From Liquidambar formosana (taxonomy: Eukaryota; Streptophyta; Magnoliopsida; Saxifragales; Altingiaceae), in NCBI GenBank assembly GCA_039720395.1, contig CM077822.1, positions 17,129,043 to 17,193,042 on the forward strand: a DNA stretch of 64,000 nt. Reading direction: 5' to 3'. The notes under the pieces were generated by a model. That model had not been told where the DNA came from. It made no database searches and saw only the letters and a program-made list of their open reading frames with translations. The position numbers and the translations under genes are program-made. The first letter of the stretch is position 1. Every line of letters begins with the position of its first letter. Of this stretch, positions 43,575 through 55,396 are shown in pieces.

Positions 43575-44339
43575 CATACTTTGCCATTGCAAGCTGCAAG
43601 AAGATTGGGTATTTGGCCAAAAATGGTTGGGTTTGAAACGAAATTCGAAGTACTGTTCATATGAGAGTACATGCATGCCGAGGTTATCATCTTTGGATTT
43701 ACAATCAACTGTGAGGCTCACGCCAATGCCCAACTCATTTTTTATCCTTACATGAGTTCTTTCTACAAAAGCTGCGCATCGTGTGACGAGCAACAAAAAC
43801 ATCACTACAACATGTTTATTGAATAAAATCATGTTTGTAACCTTTTTTTTGGTGGATTGTTGGTTTAAGGCTAGCTTATAGGGTTCTGAGAAGCTTTATT
43901 TTTTTTATAGGGAGGCTTTTAAAGGTGCAGAACTTTTGCTTATATACCACACTTAACTTCCATCTCATCCTTAGCAAAATAAAAAAACAAATAAAAACTT
44001 TTTAAAGCAGAAGGATAATTGTAGGATAATTGTACTTTATAAACCGATCCATTTATGGTGCAACAATAAATGCATGACTGATTTCATGCCAATTAATGCA
44101 GCTTGTATGGAAAATTTCCTCCGCAAAGAGTTGGTTAAAGTTTTGAACCATTTACTATAATAATAAATACCCTCTTATTTGTTTGTCGAAAAAAAGAACA
44201 ACCCGCTAAACGTATTTAAAGCAAACGGATCTTTGCCAATTTTGTTTTGGCCGATTTCCATGCCAATTAATGTGCCCCCTGTATAAAATTTGCTCTGGCA
44301 AACAATTACGCGTAGTCAAGACCACTTGTGGTGGTCAAT

Positions 44340-44468
44340 GGCCTTGGGTCTAATGAGTAATGACAAATCTGATCCCAATAAGGATATGGGATTTATAAAG
44401 GTTTTGGTTTCGATTCTACATGAATGCATGCATGGGTGTCTATTCTCCTATTGTTTGGCCAAAAATAA
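44340..44468 (+). mobile_element. SINE-like repeat (putative), block-2 copy
   Basis: Copy of 16561-16700, followed by a shorter TA tract. Confidence 0.4.
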
Positions 44469-44734
44469 ATATATATATATGGTAGCATGGGTCTTTCATT
44501 TGTTTTGAAGTAGTTAGGAGACTTTACAAAATCAAGCATATTATTCATTCAAACATCACACCATGGGATCGGTGTTAGAACATTGGGGATTCATCTAGGT
44601 TCCTTCTTTGAGTGATGGGGATTTTGAGGCTTGAGTAAGAGGAGAGAAGAGAGAGGTGAAGTGGTTATAAATGTTATTATGTGTAATAAACAAATTGTGA
44701 GGAGTGAGGGAGGTCATGGGAGGTAGCACAAATA

Positions 44735-45296
44735 GAGATGGCAATGGGGTAGGTTGGGGACTAGACACCCTTATCCTGAACCTATCCTATTAAAGATAAT
44801 ATCTTCTCAAACTAGTCCCAACCCCATGCCGGGATCGGACTGGCCGAACTGACAAAAATATATATAGCGGGCGGGGCGGGTCTTGTCGGGTCATTTACAT
44901 TAATAGAAAACAAATTCTATTTAAAAATGAGAAGAAAAAATCAATCCTAAATCACACATTTTACTCGTAAATTTTTTCCTCTTTATGGTATTGGTGAAGT
45001 AAATACTAAAAGAATTTAGACATAAACATAAACTCATGAAAAAAGTAACTAATGGAAAATGTAGAATTCAAGAAAATATGAAAGGTATTAAAAAAGATCA
45101 ATATTTATTTATACATATTCAGGTGGGGCAGGACGATCTTAAACCATACCCCATCCCAAATTTGGTACAGGTTTTTACTTTCTCCCGAAACCCACTTACC
45201 TCTACTCCATTTACTTGTTCCCTAAGCCTATCCCAAAAGGGGCGGGATGTAGCGGGATATTCGCTTTGTCAGGTTCATTGCCATCCCTAAGCGTAA
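44735..45296. mobile_element. Foldback MITE-like element, block-2 copy
   Basis: Copy of 17059-17612 with the same GATGGCAATG inverted ends. Confidence 0.5.
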
Positions 45297-45465
45297 ATAG
45301 CGCTACGACTTAAAACAACGAAGGTTATACAGGATGTGTGTTCTCTTAGATTTAAAAAAAAAAAAAGAAAGAAAAAACAACTACTCAAGAGGCTTTGCCC
45401 GAAAGCATATTATATTATTCATATCAAAGAGGCTAGGTGTGCATAACAAATATTATTTTTGCCTT

Positions 45466-45879
45466 TCATTTATTCCACACATCACAAAGATCATATTTTG
45501 AAGATCCCTTGAACCGCAAACATGGTCCCCTTGGCTTTACAAGCCACCAGCAACGGTCTTCACATCGAACAGCATCCCTGTTCTCAATGTAAATATCGTA
45601 ATAGTGGGTTACTGTTTCACCTTTCCATCGAAAGCTGCAAAAATATTGGGTAGTCTTCCACAAGTTGTTCCGAAAATGAAATTCAAAATAACCTTGAGAA
45701 TGGAGCAACTGCACACCGAGGTCATCATCTTTGGATTTACAATGCAAAGTAAGCTCCACACCCTTGCCCAAGCCATTTGTGATCCTTACATAGGTTTTAT
45801 ACCAAGGAAACATTCCTGCTTCACACAAAGTGATTACCAACAAAAGCATTAATAGACCATGTATTTTGAAAATTTTCAT
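45466..45879 (-). CDS. S-protein homologue (SPH), 137 aa, NGLGKG subgroup (copy of 17789-18202)
   Basis: The same protein as 17789-18202 with four replacements: one Leu to Val in the signal peptide, Ile23 to Met just after it, Ile104 to Val and His109 to Arg next to the third and fourth cysteines. All six cysteines, the signal peptide and the single-exon frame are kept. Apparently functional. Confidence 0.9.
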   Translation of the reverse strand: MKIFKIHGLLMLLLVITLCEAGMFPWYKTYVRITNGLGKGVELTLHCKSKDDDLGVQLLHSQGYFEFHFRNNLWKTTQYFCSFRWKGETVTHYYDIYIENRDAVRCEDRCWWLVKPRGPCLRFKGSSKYDLCDVWNK

Positions 45880-45933
45880 GGTGGTGGCCTTTTAGTTGGT
45901 GGGATAGCACTTGGGTTTTTGGGCTTCTATCTC

Positions 45934-45942
45934 AATTTATAG
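45934..45942 (-). promoter_or_regulatory. TATA box of the SPH gene at 45466-45879
   Basis: The minus strand reads GCCTATAAATTGAGATAG, about 55-63 bp upstream of the ATG. Confidence 0.6.
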
Positions 45943-46165
45943 GCAATGAAGCTTGTGCTCAAAAGAATGCATAGTTATGTGGGTGGCATCCTCTTATGGA
46001 ATAGCAATTAATATCTATTAAAGATACACTTAATGAAGAAATAAGTGTGTGAGAAAATGTATTTGTACAACTTTCTAAGCATTTTCATATTTTCTATACT
46101 ATTAGTACTTTTTTTTAAATGCATTTCCACATTTTAATTCTATGCTATTTGCACAATTTTTTATA

Positions 46166-46367
46166 GGGTAAGTTACAGATAATCTCCTAAAGTATTTGGG
46201 TGGTCGACATAAAACCTCTTTGATGTACAAAATCAAGTAACGTCCCCCCAAAGTCATCTTGAGGATTGCTTGGTTTTGAACATTTGAGGGGGATTTTGCT
46301 TGATTTTGAACATCATGGGGATTTTCTAATGACCCTCCATACTTCAGGGAGTTATATGCAATTTACC
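46166..46367. mobile_element. Short foldback MITE, block-2 copy
   Basis: Copy of 18487-18688. Confidence 0.5.
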
Positions 46368-46821
46368 TATTTTTATGCAATTTCACATTTTTTTTAATGC
46401 ACTTATTATTGCATTAAATGTATCTTAATGTATAGAGATATTCCCTTCTATCTTTTTCCATCTCTTTTTTGTTTTTTGGAAAAGTAGTCAATAAGCCTAT
46501 TTAAAATGTATGGACTTTAGCAAGAGTTGTTGATTGATTAATTAAAATGCCAATTAATGCAGCATTTTTTTTTTAAAATAGTTAAACCTCTTTCTATTTA
46601 TTTTTCTTCTGCTTTTTTTTTTTTTCCTTTTTTTCTTATGGGAAAGGAACAATTAAACCCATTTAATGCGGATGGAGGTTTGCTAGTTCGCTGATTAACA
46701 TGACATTTAATGCAATGTGGCTAAAATTGAAATTTCACCTTTGCTTGCTGAACATTTGTGCACACGTGTCATGTCTTCCGAGATAGAGAGATTGAGACTC
46801 ACGGGATCTGTAAGGAGATAG

Positions 46822-46947
46822 AGGCCTTGGGTCTAATGAGTAATGACAAATCTTATCCCAATGGGGATGTGTTATTTATAGAGGTCTTGGTTTCGATTCC
46901 ACATGAATGCGTGTAGGAGTGTCTGTTGTCCTATCATTTGGCCAAAA
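46822..46947 (+). mobile_element. SINE-like repeat (putative), block-2 copy
   Basis: Copy of 19139-19263; GGTTTCGATTCCACATG is retained. Confidence 0.4.
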
Positions 46948-48963
46948 CAAAATATAAAATATATATAAAATAGATATCAAGATATGTAAACGAAGCTATG
47001 AAACAAAAGAAGGGGAAAAAATTATGGTAGAATGGGTCTTTCATTTGTTTTAAAGTAGTTAAGAGACTTCGCAAAAGCAAGCATATTATTCATTCAAACA
47101 TCACACCGGATGTGGGATTGGTGTTAGAACATTGGGGATTCATCTAGGTTCTTTCTTTGAGTGATGGAGGTTTTATGACTCGAGTGAGAGGAGAGAAGAT
47201 GAACATTGGTTCTTTCATTTGTTTTGAGACTTGAGTGATGTATCACGTACCCACTTATTAATCCTGTGGACGAAAAATGTTACCACTTATACAATATGAC
47301 TACGTACATACATGAGGTATTTTGTACCCATTGGCAATATTTAGTTGAATAATCCTTTAGAATATGGGGATTGTCCACCAATACCATCTCTGTCCTTAAT
47401 TATGCTACCATTTATTTTAAAGATATTAATCATGATAGGTGTAATTCTAGTTATTGGGAACTCTAATCTTTCAACTATTTCTAATAAAACTAACAAGATT
47501 TGCAGGTCTATTTCATAGAACCTCCTCCTACTAATGGGAGAAAATTAAATTTTGATAGGTCATGCAAAAGCAAATCTAGACAGAATACTAAAACATCCCT
47601 AAATCATGCTAATAACCGTGCAAAAGACAAAAATCAAAAGAAAGACAAAACCTTAATATGCTCCTATATGCCCTAGACTTACTATTATGCATGAAAAATA
47701 TCAAAAACATGCTAAATATGAATTATTATGATGAAAATATCATATAACAATTCAAAACATGAAAAAAAAAATAAATAAATAAAACAAGATGCATTATATA
47801 ATGATTTTATGTAGGAACATAAATAAGCATCCTTACGATGAGTTTTCTTAAGAAAAATTATCCTAGGATAATTTTACATAGAAAGCACTCTGCATGAATG
47901 ATTTTTTCACATATCTTATGTAAAATATATATCTAAGAATGCAAAGAAACTAATGGCGCACTTAAACACATGCACTTCAGAGAGCACCCATGCAAAGACT
48001 CATCCTTTAAAAAGGATAATTATCCTCCAAAAGAATAATCATCTATATAACTATGAAGATGAACCTAACACAGAAATTGTCCTACATGAAAAATACTTAA
48101 AATCATGCATATAAATGAACCATGGAAAGAAAACGACTCTAACATATCAACTAATATGCTGTGCAAAACATACCCCTATTGTAGAGAGAGAAAATTACTA
48201 TTCAACACACAATTCACAAAATCCTACTCCATTAGCATGCTTACACTCAGTAACAATCATATAAACTCAATAGAATTAAGTAATCATGATATTTAAATCA
48301 ATAACAAGCCTTAAGCATGTAAAGAATTGACTATAAGAAAATAGAGAGAATATATATAGAGAAATGATGGAAATTTACAATAAAGAAGACCTTCACTATG
48401 TTCTTCCTTCTTCTTAGGCTTGAACTCCTTCTTATTCTTCTTCAACAATGCAATAGAATGCTCTCTCAAAAGTGTATATGTGTGCAAATTAGTGGTCCCC
48501 TTCTCTCTAGTGAATATGGAGTGTCAAAAGTCCTTTAATGTTAACAAAAGGGTCTATATTTATAGCTATCCAACCCTAGGATTCAATGATTGAGATTAAT
48601 TTATCATAAAACTAATCTAAGGCTATTATTAACACCCTTGGTCCTTAAACAGCTTAAAGTCACTTAACAATAAGATTAAAACTCTTTTGAAACAAGAAAA
48701 AGGGAGTAAGAGAGTCTAAAAACGCATATCCGTTAAAATAGGGGAAACTGTATGCGGGATCTCGGGTGACTGGTTGGCCCAACTGGTTGGACTAGTTGAG
48801 TGAACCGGTCACCCAAGGCTCAACTCAAGTTCCTCCGGTTTTGACTTATTTTGGGTTTTTATCTTAAAATGATCATATCTTGGTCAAATTAACTCTAAAT
48901 TGAGTGATTCAAAAGCCCAAATTTTCATATTTCAATTAAGAACAAGTGTAGAATATTCTTGAA

Positions 48964-50118
48964 CTAAAAATCTCTAACCATGATGAAGTGGTTGGGTTTA
49001 ACAAAACGGTTAACCGAAAAAGGGTCAATTAGCCAATAGGTGAATAATATGGTAAATCAATCTCAAACCTATTCAATCCTTAAATTGTTACTACAATTAG
49101 ACTCTTTTCATCATTATAAACTCATTGGAACAATCCAGGATGAATTTTGAGGTCAATTGGAAAAGATACAAGTTAAAAGACGAAATTGCCCTTCAAGTTG
49201 CAAAAGTTCTAATTAACTATCCAAACCTATCTGGAATTGAACCAAATTACACCCACATATCCTAAATGCACCTAAAAACTAAATGCAAGTGATGGAATGC
49301 AAAAATGAGATAAAAATATTCATGCAATAATGAACTATATATGCTCATAAGCCTAAAAGGGTAAAAATGTCCTTCAAGGCTTAGAGACTCATAAATGATT
49401 CAAAAACTTATGAAATGAGTTCATGAACTCTTAAGAATGAAAATGGGTTGTCTAAAACAAATAGTAAAATTTTATACTTTTATGACATAAACCATGCCAA
49501 GTTGTAAGATTTTATTACTTTAGGAAGTAGTAAAATTTTACAATTTTATGAAGTATTATATTGGACTATATATAAAATAGTAAAATTTTACAGTTTTAAT
49601 TTTTTTAGTAATTAGCTAATCAATATGAATCTTGTTTCAAAGATGTTGATGAGTATGTTCCAAAAATATAATTTTTTTTTTAAAAATCAAATGTTTATAT
49701 TACAAGTTATAAGTTCTTAAAGATTGAAAGACTAAAAAACGAAATTAGTTACATAGGATGCCCTTAATAACAAAAAAAGGGAGTGTCCTTGGTAATAATA
49801 AGGATAAACCAAGAACTTTTTTTAAAAAATGTGACTAATTGCTAAATAATTGCTAATTGAGTTAGAAAAACTCTTACTTGACTAATTGCTAATATTTTAC
49901 CTAAATATGGACTGATCACCAATTCCCCAAAAAAAAAAAAAAAAAAATTAATAGTAAAAAATTATGGTTATAGTTTATTTCTATTCCTTACCCCAAAAAA
50001 AGAAAATGTACATGTTATTTCCAAATTTATCTAATCTGAGAAATTTTTTGATTATTCCTTTGGTATAAATTTATGGAGAACCATATATTATGGGTTTCTC
50101 TCTAAATTAATTATATAG
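48964..50118. other. AT-rich intergenic region
   Basis: No gene. 49460-49600 contains several direct copies of AGTAAAATTTTA(C/T)A with TTTTAT. Poly-A runs lie at 49928-49946. The first part is the continuation of the unclassified repeat shared by both blocks. Confidence 0.4.
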
Positions 50119-50360
50119 GTTCTTTTTTTTTTTTTTTTTTTTTTGTTTTTTTAGTAGGCAACAAAATATTATTATTATGTCAGGAAAAGAAGACTAAGCA
50201 CAATAGGCTTTAGTGACAGGTAATCGACACCAGGAGACACCCACAAGCTAAAAAGGAAGCCTAGCACAAACTACATAGACAACACCCAAAGCAGGGGCCC
50301 CCTAAGACAACAAACAACAAACACCTGAAGTGCACTTAAGAAAAGGTGGAAAAAATCCTA
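50119..50360 (-). mobile_element. LINE 3' end, minus strand
   Basis: On the minus strand the sequence reads GGTGTCGATTACCTGTCAC, then CTTAGTCTTCTTTTCCTGAC, ATAATAATAATATTTTGTTG and a long poly-A (poly-T at 50121-50142 on the plus strand). The oligo-A tail with the preceding simple repeat is typical of a 5'-truncated plant LINE. No coding part is left. Confidence 0.55.
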
Positions 50361-50479
50361 CTAGGAAATTATATATGTTCTTAGGGAACCATATTAGTCC
50401 ACTATAGATAAATGTCTTTTTAATGAAAGTTTTGATTTTTTGACATAGCTGCTACATCATTTGGGAAGGAAAAGGAAGG

Positions 50480-50775
50480 GAACAATGGTTAAGGATCTGG
50501 AGTCTATGTTAAGATGTGGGAATGTTCCAAGATTAGCTTGTCGGCACTCATTTCACCTGAGTTAGAATCAATTACTAATTATTTTAATTTTTGGGTTGTT
50601 AGAATTGTTTTGAGGGCAGCAAATGATGTTGCTCAAAAACTTGCCCACTGGGCTGCCTTTTATAATTATTTTGGAGACATTCTCATTTCCAACCTCCCTA
50701 GTCTGTACTTGTTGAAGAGATCGATGATGGGAATGGCTCTGCATCTCTTATATAATATTAGTTGCTTATCAAAAA
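50480..50775 (+). pseudogene. LINE ORF2 C-terminal (RNase H-like) fragment
   Basis: The frame reads FWVVRIVLRAANDVAQKLAH then WAAFYNYFGD and SNLPSLYLL. This matches the end of the RNase H-like domain in plant LINE ORF2 (pattern V.R..N..AH.LA..A). It is followed by a short 3' end with TTATCAAAAAG. The 5' end is truncated and the rest of ORF2 is absent. Confidence 0.6.
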
Positions 50776-51371
50776 GATTTAGGCATATTTTGTCATCAAA
50801 CAAGAAGAAAAGATGTGATGTGATGGAATGAATAAAAGGAGAGAGAAACAAACAAACAAACAAAAATTTAATCTTATTGGACTTAGGCTCAATTGAGTGG
50901 TCTATATATATATAGCTTCTTATATGAGGATCAAAGCCAACATTGTTCGATATTCAGGAGAGGGTTTCACTCCTTTCATGGAGCTATTAACTCAGAATCC
51001 ACTATTTTTTTTTTTTTTTTGTTTAGAGAAAGACGTGGTTTTTATGGAAACATGCAATAGTGGTCTAGTCACAAACATAATTTTATAACAAAAATTTGCC
51101 ATTTCATCCGAGCTCATGAATCGGATGGCAACTAGTATCTGATCAAATATCTAATAAAAGTGACCTGCTTGAAAAACCATCTTTTTAATTTAATTTAATT
51201 TATTTATTTATCTGGGTTTTGTACAGCATATATAAACCACAAAAAGAGAAATTACAAATTCTCTCTTGATTCTATTTCCTTCACAGATCAAACAGCTGCA
51301 CATACAACTGTTTTAGCTAGCCTTTGATTTCACAGTGACATAGCTGGTGATGCATTCCTTCATGGATGGTT

Positions 51372-51788
51372 TTAATTATTCCACACATCGCAAATATCAT
51401 ATGAATGAGTCACAGAATCATATAAACATGGCCCCCCAGGTCGTCTCACTTCCCAAAAGCAATGGTGGCCGCACAGAGACTGATCCCTACTCTCAACGTA
51501 AATATCGTAATAGTAGGTTGCTCCTTGCCATTCCTTGCTACTCATGCTACAGTAAAATCGAGTACTGCCCCACAAGTTTGGCCGGAAATGAAATTCGAAG
51601 AAGGCTTGATACGAGAGCACCTGCACGCCAAGGTCGTCGTCCTTGGATTTACAATGAAGGGTAAGGTCCATGCCCTCGCCTATGCCATTCGTGATCCTTA
51701 CATGGGTCTTCTTTGGAAAAAGGGCCGCTTCACACAGAGTAATGAGCAACAGAAGAATCAGTGGGACATGCCTATTGAGTAAAATCAT
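51372..51788 (-). CDS. S-protein homologue (SPH), 138 aa, intact
   Basis: Signal peptide at residues 1-22 (VPLILLLLITLCEAA). The mature part has KTHVRITNGIGEG, LTLHCKSKDDDLG and FFEFHFRPNLW. Cysteines are at 46, 80, 106, 110, 121 and 133. It differs from the rest by a longer loop after the second cysteine (SMSSKEWQGATYYYDIY) and by the CGHHCFWEVRRPGGPC segment, with Phe-Trp instead of Trp-Trp. It lies outside both duplicate blocks and is single copy here. The start is the conserved ATG. Confidence 0.9.
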   Translation of the reverse strand: MILLNRHVPLILLLLITLCEAALFPKKTHVRITNGIGEGMDLTLHCKSKDDDLGVQVLSYQAFFEFHFRPNLWGSTRFYCSMSSKEWQGATYYYDIYVESRDQSLCGHHCFWEVRRPGGPCLYDSVTHSYDICDVWNN

Positions 51789-51842
51789 GTTTGTGACCTT
51801 TTTGCTTGTGGGAGTGTATTGTTGTTCTTCAGTTTCTATCTC

Positions 51843-51851
51843 ATTTTATAG
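51843..51851 (-). promoter_or_regulatory. TATA box of the SPH gene at 51372-51788
   Basis: The minus strand reads ACCTATAAAATGAGATAG, about 55-63 bp upstream of the ATG. Confidence 0.6.
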
Positions 51852-52169
51852 GTGATGAGACTAATGCTTAAAGGGAAATGTTCGTCCCACAAAGATATGA
51901 CTCTTTGAAAAAACACGCATATTATGAAAATCAATTATCGCCTTTCTACTCAATTTTTTCTTTTCAAAAGTATCATTATCCTACTGTCAATGCATTGGTT
52001 ATATTTAAAGTTATTTTTTGTATATGGGAAAGTTAGAAAATTTATGCTCCGTAATACTTTTCAAAATAATAAACATTTAGAGACAGCTAAAAAAAAAAAA
52101 AAAAAAAAGGAAGAAAGAAGGAGGACATGTCTTTGTGGGACAGAAGGGAGTATTAAATGAAAAAATTAT

Positions 52170-52345
52170 TCCTATATATAATCCATTTATGGAGTAACAA
52201 TAAATGCTTTCCTATTTTTGGATATGGAACAGGTAAAGTGGATGGTCTACTTGTTAGATCGGATTTTGGTTGATTTTCATGACAATTAATGCAGTTTGCT
52301 TGCAATTTGCAAAAGTTTCTCTGGAGAAATAATTGCAATTACTAC
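52170..52345. repeat. SPH-upstream repeat, one diverged unit
   Basis: ATAATCCATTTATGGAGTAA, CAATAAATGC, AAAGTGGATGG, then TTTTCATGACAATTAATGCAG. It sits upstream of the SPH gene at 51372-51788, showing that the repeat also accompanies the diverged subgroup. Confidence 0.6.
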
Positions 52346-53279
52346 ACGTACTTCAATTTAATATTTGAATTTTATCACTTCATTTGTCTTCTTCGCTAGG
52401 CACTACTTTTTACTCAATATGGAGTTGAAGACATCATTTCATCTCTACATAATAGTAGAGGAAAAAAAAAATGGTGAATTTAAGTCCAATGCCACGGCCA
52501 AAGAGGACACTGGCCGGGCTGTGTATTAATATTCGCAAAAGCAGGGAAGATTAATGCCGGTAAAATGGCCAATTTAGGATGGTGGATCGATCCTCACTTT
52601 GAGTAACAATTTTTCTTCTTCTTCCTTTTTTTTTCTTTTTTTTTTTTTTTTTGGGGGGGTGGGGGGGTGGGGGGGGGGTGTGGGGGCGTCAAACTTTAGA
52701 CAAGGAATAAGGAAAATGGCTAAGAGAGGAAAGAGTCCTTCTGGATGATCTCCAATTTGATGGGGTGGGATACCCTTAGACAAGAAATACATTGGGTTGT
52801 TTTCAATTGTTATAGTATTTTCTTTCGGTTTAATTAATTGTATCTTTAATAAGACATTTTGTGATTTATAATTTCATATTTTTGTGAAAGAGATGCTTTT
52901 TTTTTTTTTTTTGGTTCAATGTGCCAAGTGAGAATACACACATTCATTGACACATAGTCAAAGTCAAGACCTTCACAAACACCACGTCCTTATTAAGACT
53001 AAACATGCATGTTATTAGGACCGAGGCCGGGCCATTAACGGCCATGGAAGAGGATTTAGAGGTTGTTATTAAGGCATTTATCAATGTCAAATTAGTAAGT
53101 AATATTCATATTAGTTGGCTCGGCTTTTCGATTATATATCCTTTAGGCATGTCTATCAACAAGGTATTATTCATGAATTGGCTAGCTTGGAGCATAGTAG
53201 CATACTAATGTTGTATTTTTGTATTTTCTTTATTTTAAGTCAGGTAAAAAGGTTATTTCATGCTCAAATTTAAAACTAA
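52346..53279. other. Intergenic, G/T-rich tract
   Basis: No gene is supported. 52615-52685 is a T run followed by GGGGGGGTGGGGGGGTGGGG, which is G-quadruplex-prone on the plus strand. Confidence 0.5.
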
Positions 53280-53492
53280 GGCTACGTTTGTTTTGTCGGA
53301 ATGGAATAGATGGGAATGGAATTTGATTCCATGCTTGATGTAGCCTGGAATGAAAAGAGATTTGAATTGGCTATCCAAATACACTATTTGATTCTATTCC
53401 CATTTAAAGTATCTCATTGAAACACATTGTATGGAATGAATTGGAATGTAATTCCATTCCATCCATTCCATTCCAGCTAAACAAACATAGCC
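53280..53492. mobile_element. Tourist-like MITE, 213 bp
   Basis: Ends GGCTACGTTTGTTTTG and AAACAAACATAGCC are inverted; TAA is duplicated (53277-53279 and 53493-53495). Subterminal GGAATGGAAT motifs appear inverted at the right as ATTCCATTCC. Confidence 0.78.
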
Positions 53493-54686
53493 TAAGGCAG
53501 AATTGAGGTTTCTATCAATAAAACAAAACATGAGGGGGGGTCAGCATATTTTTCAAAATATCAAGGGAGCTAGGTGCTTGAAATATTTCCAAACCTCCTC
53601 TTTACACTTTTTAGACTTTTATTTTGACATTTCCATATACAGCCGCAATAACGCAAAGGGAAATGCTACTTAAACCCACATTTTGCCCTACAAATCTTGC
53701 CATATTATGTACATTTAGTTTTGTTTCAATTTTTAGGTTTTAACCATATCAATGGGTCCTATAACTTTACCCCCTATTCTCTCAATAAGGCAAGATTTGT
53801 GGAGCAAAATGTGGGACTAACTAACATTTCCCTAAGGCAAATGTTTCCCTAAATATAAACCCATGTGTTTCCTCCAAAAATTAGATTCTGGGGATTTGGT
53901 CGCACGAGCGTGCCAACCACAACCTTGTGGCGAATTGTATGTTCTACCTTGCTTTGAATGGACTCAAGGACCTTTTCTATAACAGTTGAGAAAATAAACA
54001 AAACAATCACAAAAATTAAAAACAAAAGCTTACCACAGAGGAATCCATTTTCATAAATAACTTCTGAAATTACAATGATAAACAAAGGGGTGCACACGCG
54101 TTTGACTAAAAAGGAGCATATGTTTCTGGGTTTCAAAATCCTAGAGTTCTAAAAAGAAAGAAAAAGATAAGTTCTCTGGGAACTAGTTTGTTGATTTGAT
54201 TAATAAAGGTGTTTTCAACTGACTATCTTTCAACTTTTATATGACCAAGCAGCAACTGCACCCATGAAATTCATCCATAACATATTTGCCCATACATGCG
54301 ATCCATCAATTCCCAGCTTAACCACATCCCCATGATTTGACAACCATGATCTCTTTTTAATAACCACCTTGATCATGTCATTTGATAACTGCTTTATAGA
54401 TAACTGTCTCCATGAAACATTCAGCCTTTCTAGGGCGATTCTAAAGAACAACTTCGTCTATTCACACTTACTCCTAGGCCAATTTTTTGGGTGTAAACAA
54501 CATACCACCTAGGAGATTATCTCATAACGTCATTACCATCTTATGGAGGATTTATAAAACCAGTACTTCAGGATGTTTGACTAAAATATAGATCTAAATT
54601 ACAATTATATCCTCACCAACCATTTGTGCATGAGTGCCATATATGTGTATTCATGAGAGAGAACGTGCATGAGTGCCATGTGTTGT

Positions 54687-54720
<34 letters not shown>

Positions 54721-54910
54721 TGTTTGTATTGGGGGGGCGAAGTTAGGACAGTCCTTGATTCAATTGTTTTGAAGAAGTTCAGAGGCTTTGCACAATCAAA
54801 CATATAATTCAGTCAAACATGAAAGAGTTCTTCATGAAATTATTCATTCAAAAACATAAAAGCATATTATTTCACACTAGATGACAATGCAGGGGGCAGC
54901 TCTAGATCCA
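53493..54910. other. Intergenic region, no supported gene
   Basis: Minus-strand frames at 53849-54136 (95 codons, hydrophobic middle) and 54230-54451 (73 codons) are open, but show no domain I recognise. An AG microsatellite lies at 54688-54717. 54730-54910 is the 3' flank of the next SPH gene. Confidence 0.4.
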
Positions 54911-55330
54911 TCATGGGGTAGCAGTATTCCACTTATCGCAAGCATAATATGGAAAAGTTGAATTACTAAGCTTTAAACATGGCCCCCCTGGTTTTACAGT
55001 CCAGAGACAACTGGTATCACACCGATTTTTATCCCTTTGCTCAATGTAAATATCGAAATAGTGGGTCGCTCCTCGCCATCGAAAGCTGCAAAAATACTGG
55101 GTGCTCTTCCAAAGGTTGGGGACGAAACGAAATTGATAATAGTATTGATATGAGATCACATGCACACCGAGGTCATCTTGCTTAGATTTACAATGCACGG
55201 TGAGGTCCAAGCCCTCACCCACGTCATTTGTCATCCTTACAAGACATTTGTTCCAAGGAAAAGGACCTGCCACACACAATGTAACCAACAACAAAAGCAT
55301 TAGCAGGACATGTCTATTGAAGAAATTCAT
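54911..55330 (-). CDS. S-protein homologue (SPH), 139 aa, seven mature cysteines
   Basis: Signal peptide at residues 1-22 (HVLLMLLLLVTLCVAG). The mature part starts FPWNKCLVRMTNDVGEG. Family cysteines are at 47, 81, 104, 108, 118 and 131, plus an extra Cys29 near the N-terminus. The C-terminal turn carries NST (possible glycosylation). I use the ATG at 55328-55330, which matches the paralogues (MNFFNRHV). An in-frame ATG at 55358-55360 arises from a duplicated 5' leader segment (CATGTTTGTGAT twice) and lies downstream of the TATA box, so a form with 10 extra residues is possible. The ATG at 55417 is upstream of the TATA box and unlikely. Confidence 0.87.
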   Translation of the reverse strand: MNFFNRHVLLMLLLLVTLCVAGPFPWNKCLVRMTNDVGEGLDLTVHCKSKQDDLGVHVISYQYYYQFRFVPNLWKSTQYFCSFRWRGATHYFDIYIEQRDKNRCDTSCLWTVKPGGPCLKLSNSTFPYYACDKWNTATP

Positions 55331-55396
55331 GTTTGTGATTTTTTTGGTGAGAGTCGTCATGTTTGTGATCTTTTGTTGGTGAGAGTAGTATGGGGG

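Larger units (their letters stand above)
43104..43832 (-). pseudogene. SPH gene split by a TRIM, copy 2
   Basis: The N-terminal half is intact from ATG 43832 (MILFNKHVVVMF) through LTVDCKSKDDNLG to SLQWQ. It then runs into the TRIM (43260-43574) and ends out of frame at 43482. The C-terminal half (43104-43254) follows with an in-frame TAG as in block 1. A truncated secreted peptide of about 115 residues with a TRIM-derived tail could be made, but the family fold would be incomplete. Confidence 0.85.
34909..48963. repeat. Segmental duplication, block 2 (partner 6147-21289)
   Basis: Collinear with block 1 and nearly identical. Large differences are the private hAT at 37676-38934, absence of the hAT and nested MITE at the TRIM, and small indels. 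Right of 48963 the sequence continues (ACTAAAAATCTCTAACC), whereas block 1 breaks into another unit. Confidence 0.85.

Noticed and set aside
53849..54451. Two minus-strand frames (95 and 73 codons) as genes
   Set aside because: No domain, no promoter, no second copy for comparison. Open frames of this length are expected by chance in this region.
4945..55330. The array as an S-locus controlling self-incompatibility
   Set aside because: Family membership does not show this role. No pollen partner gene (such as a PrpS-like membrane protein) or S-RNase/F-box gene is present in the window.
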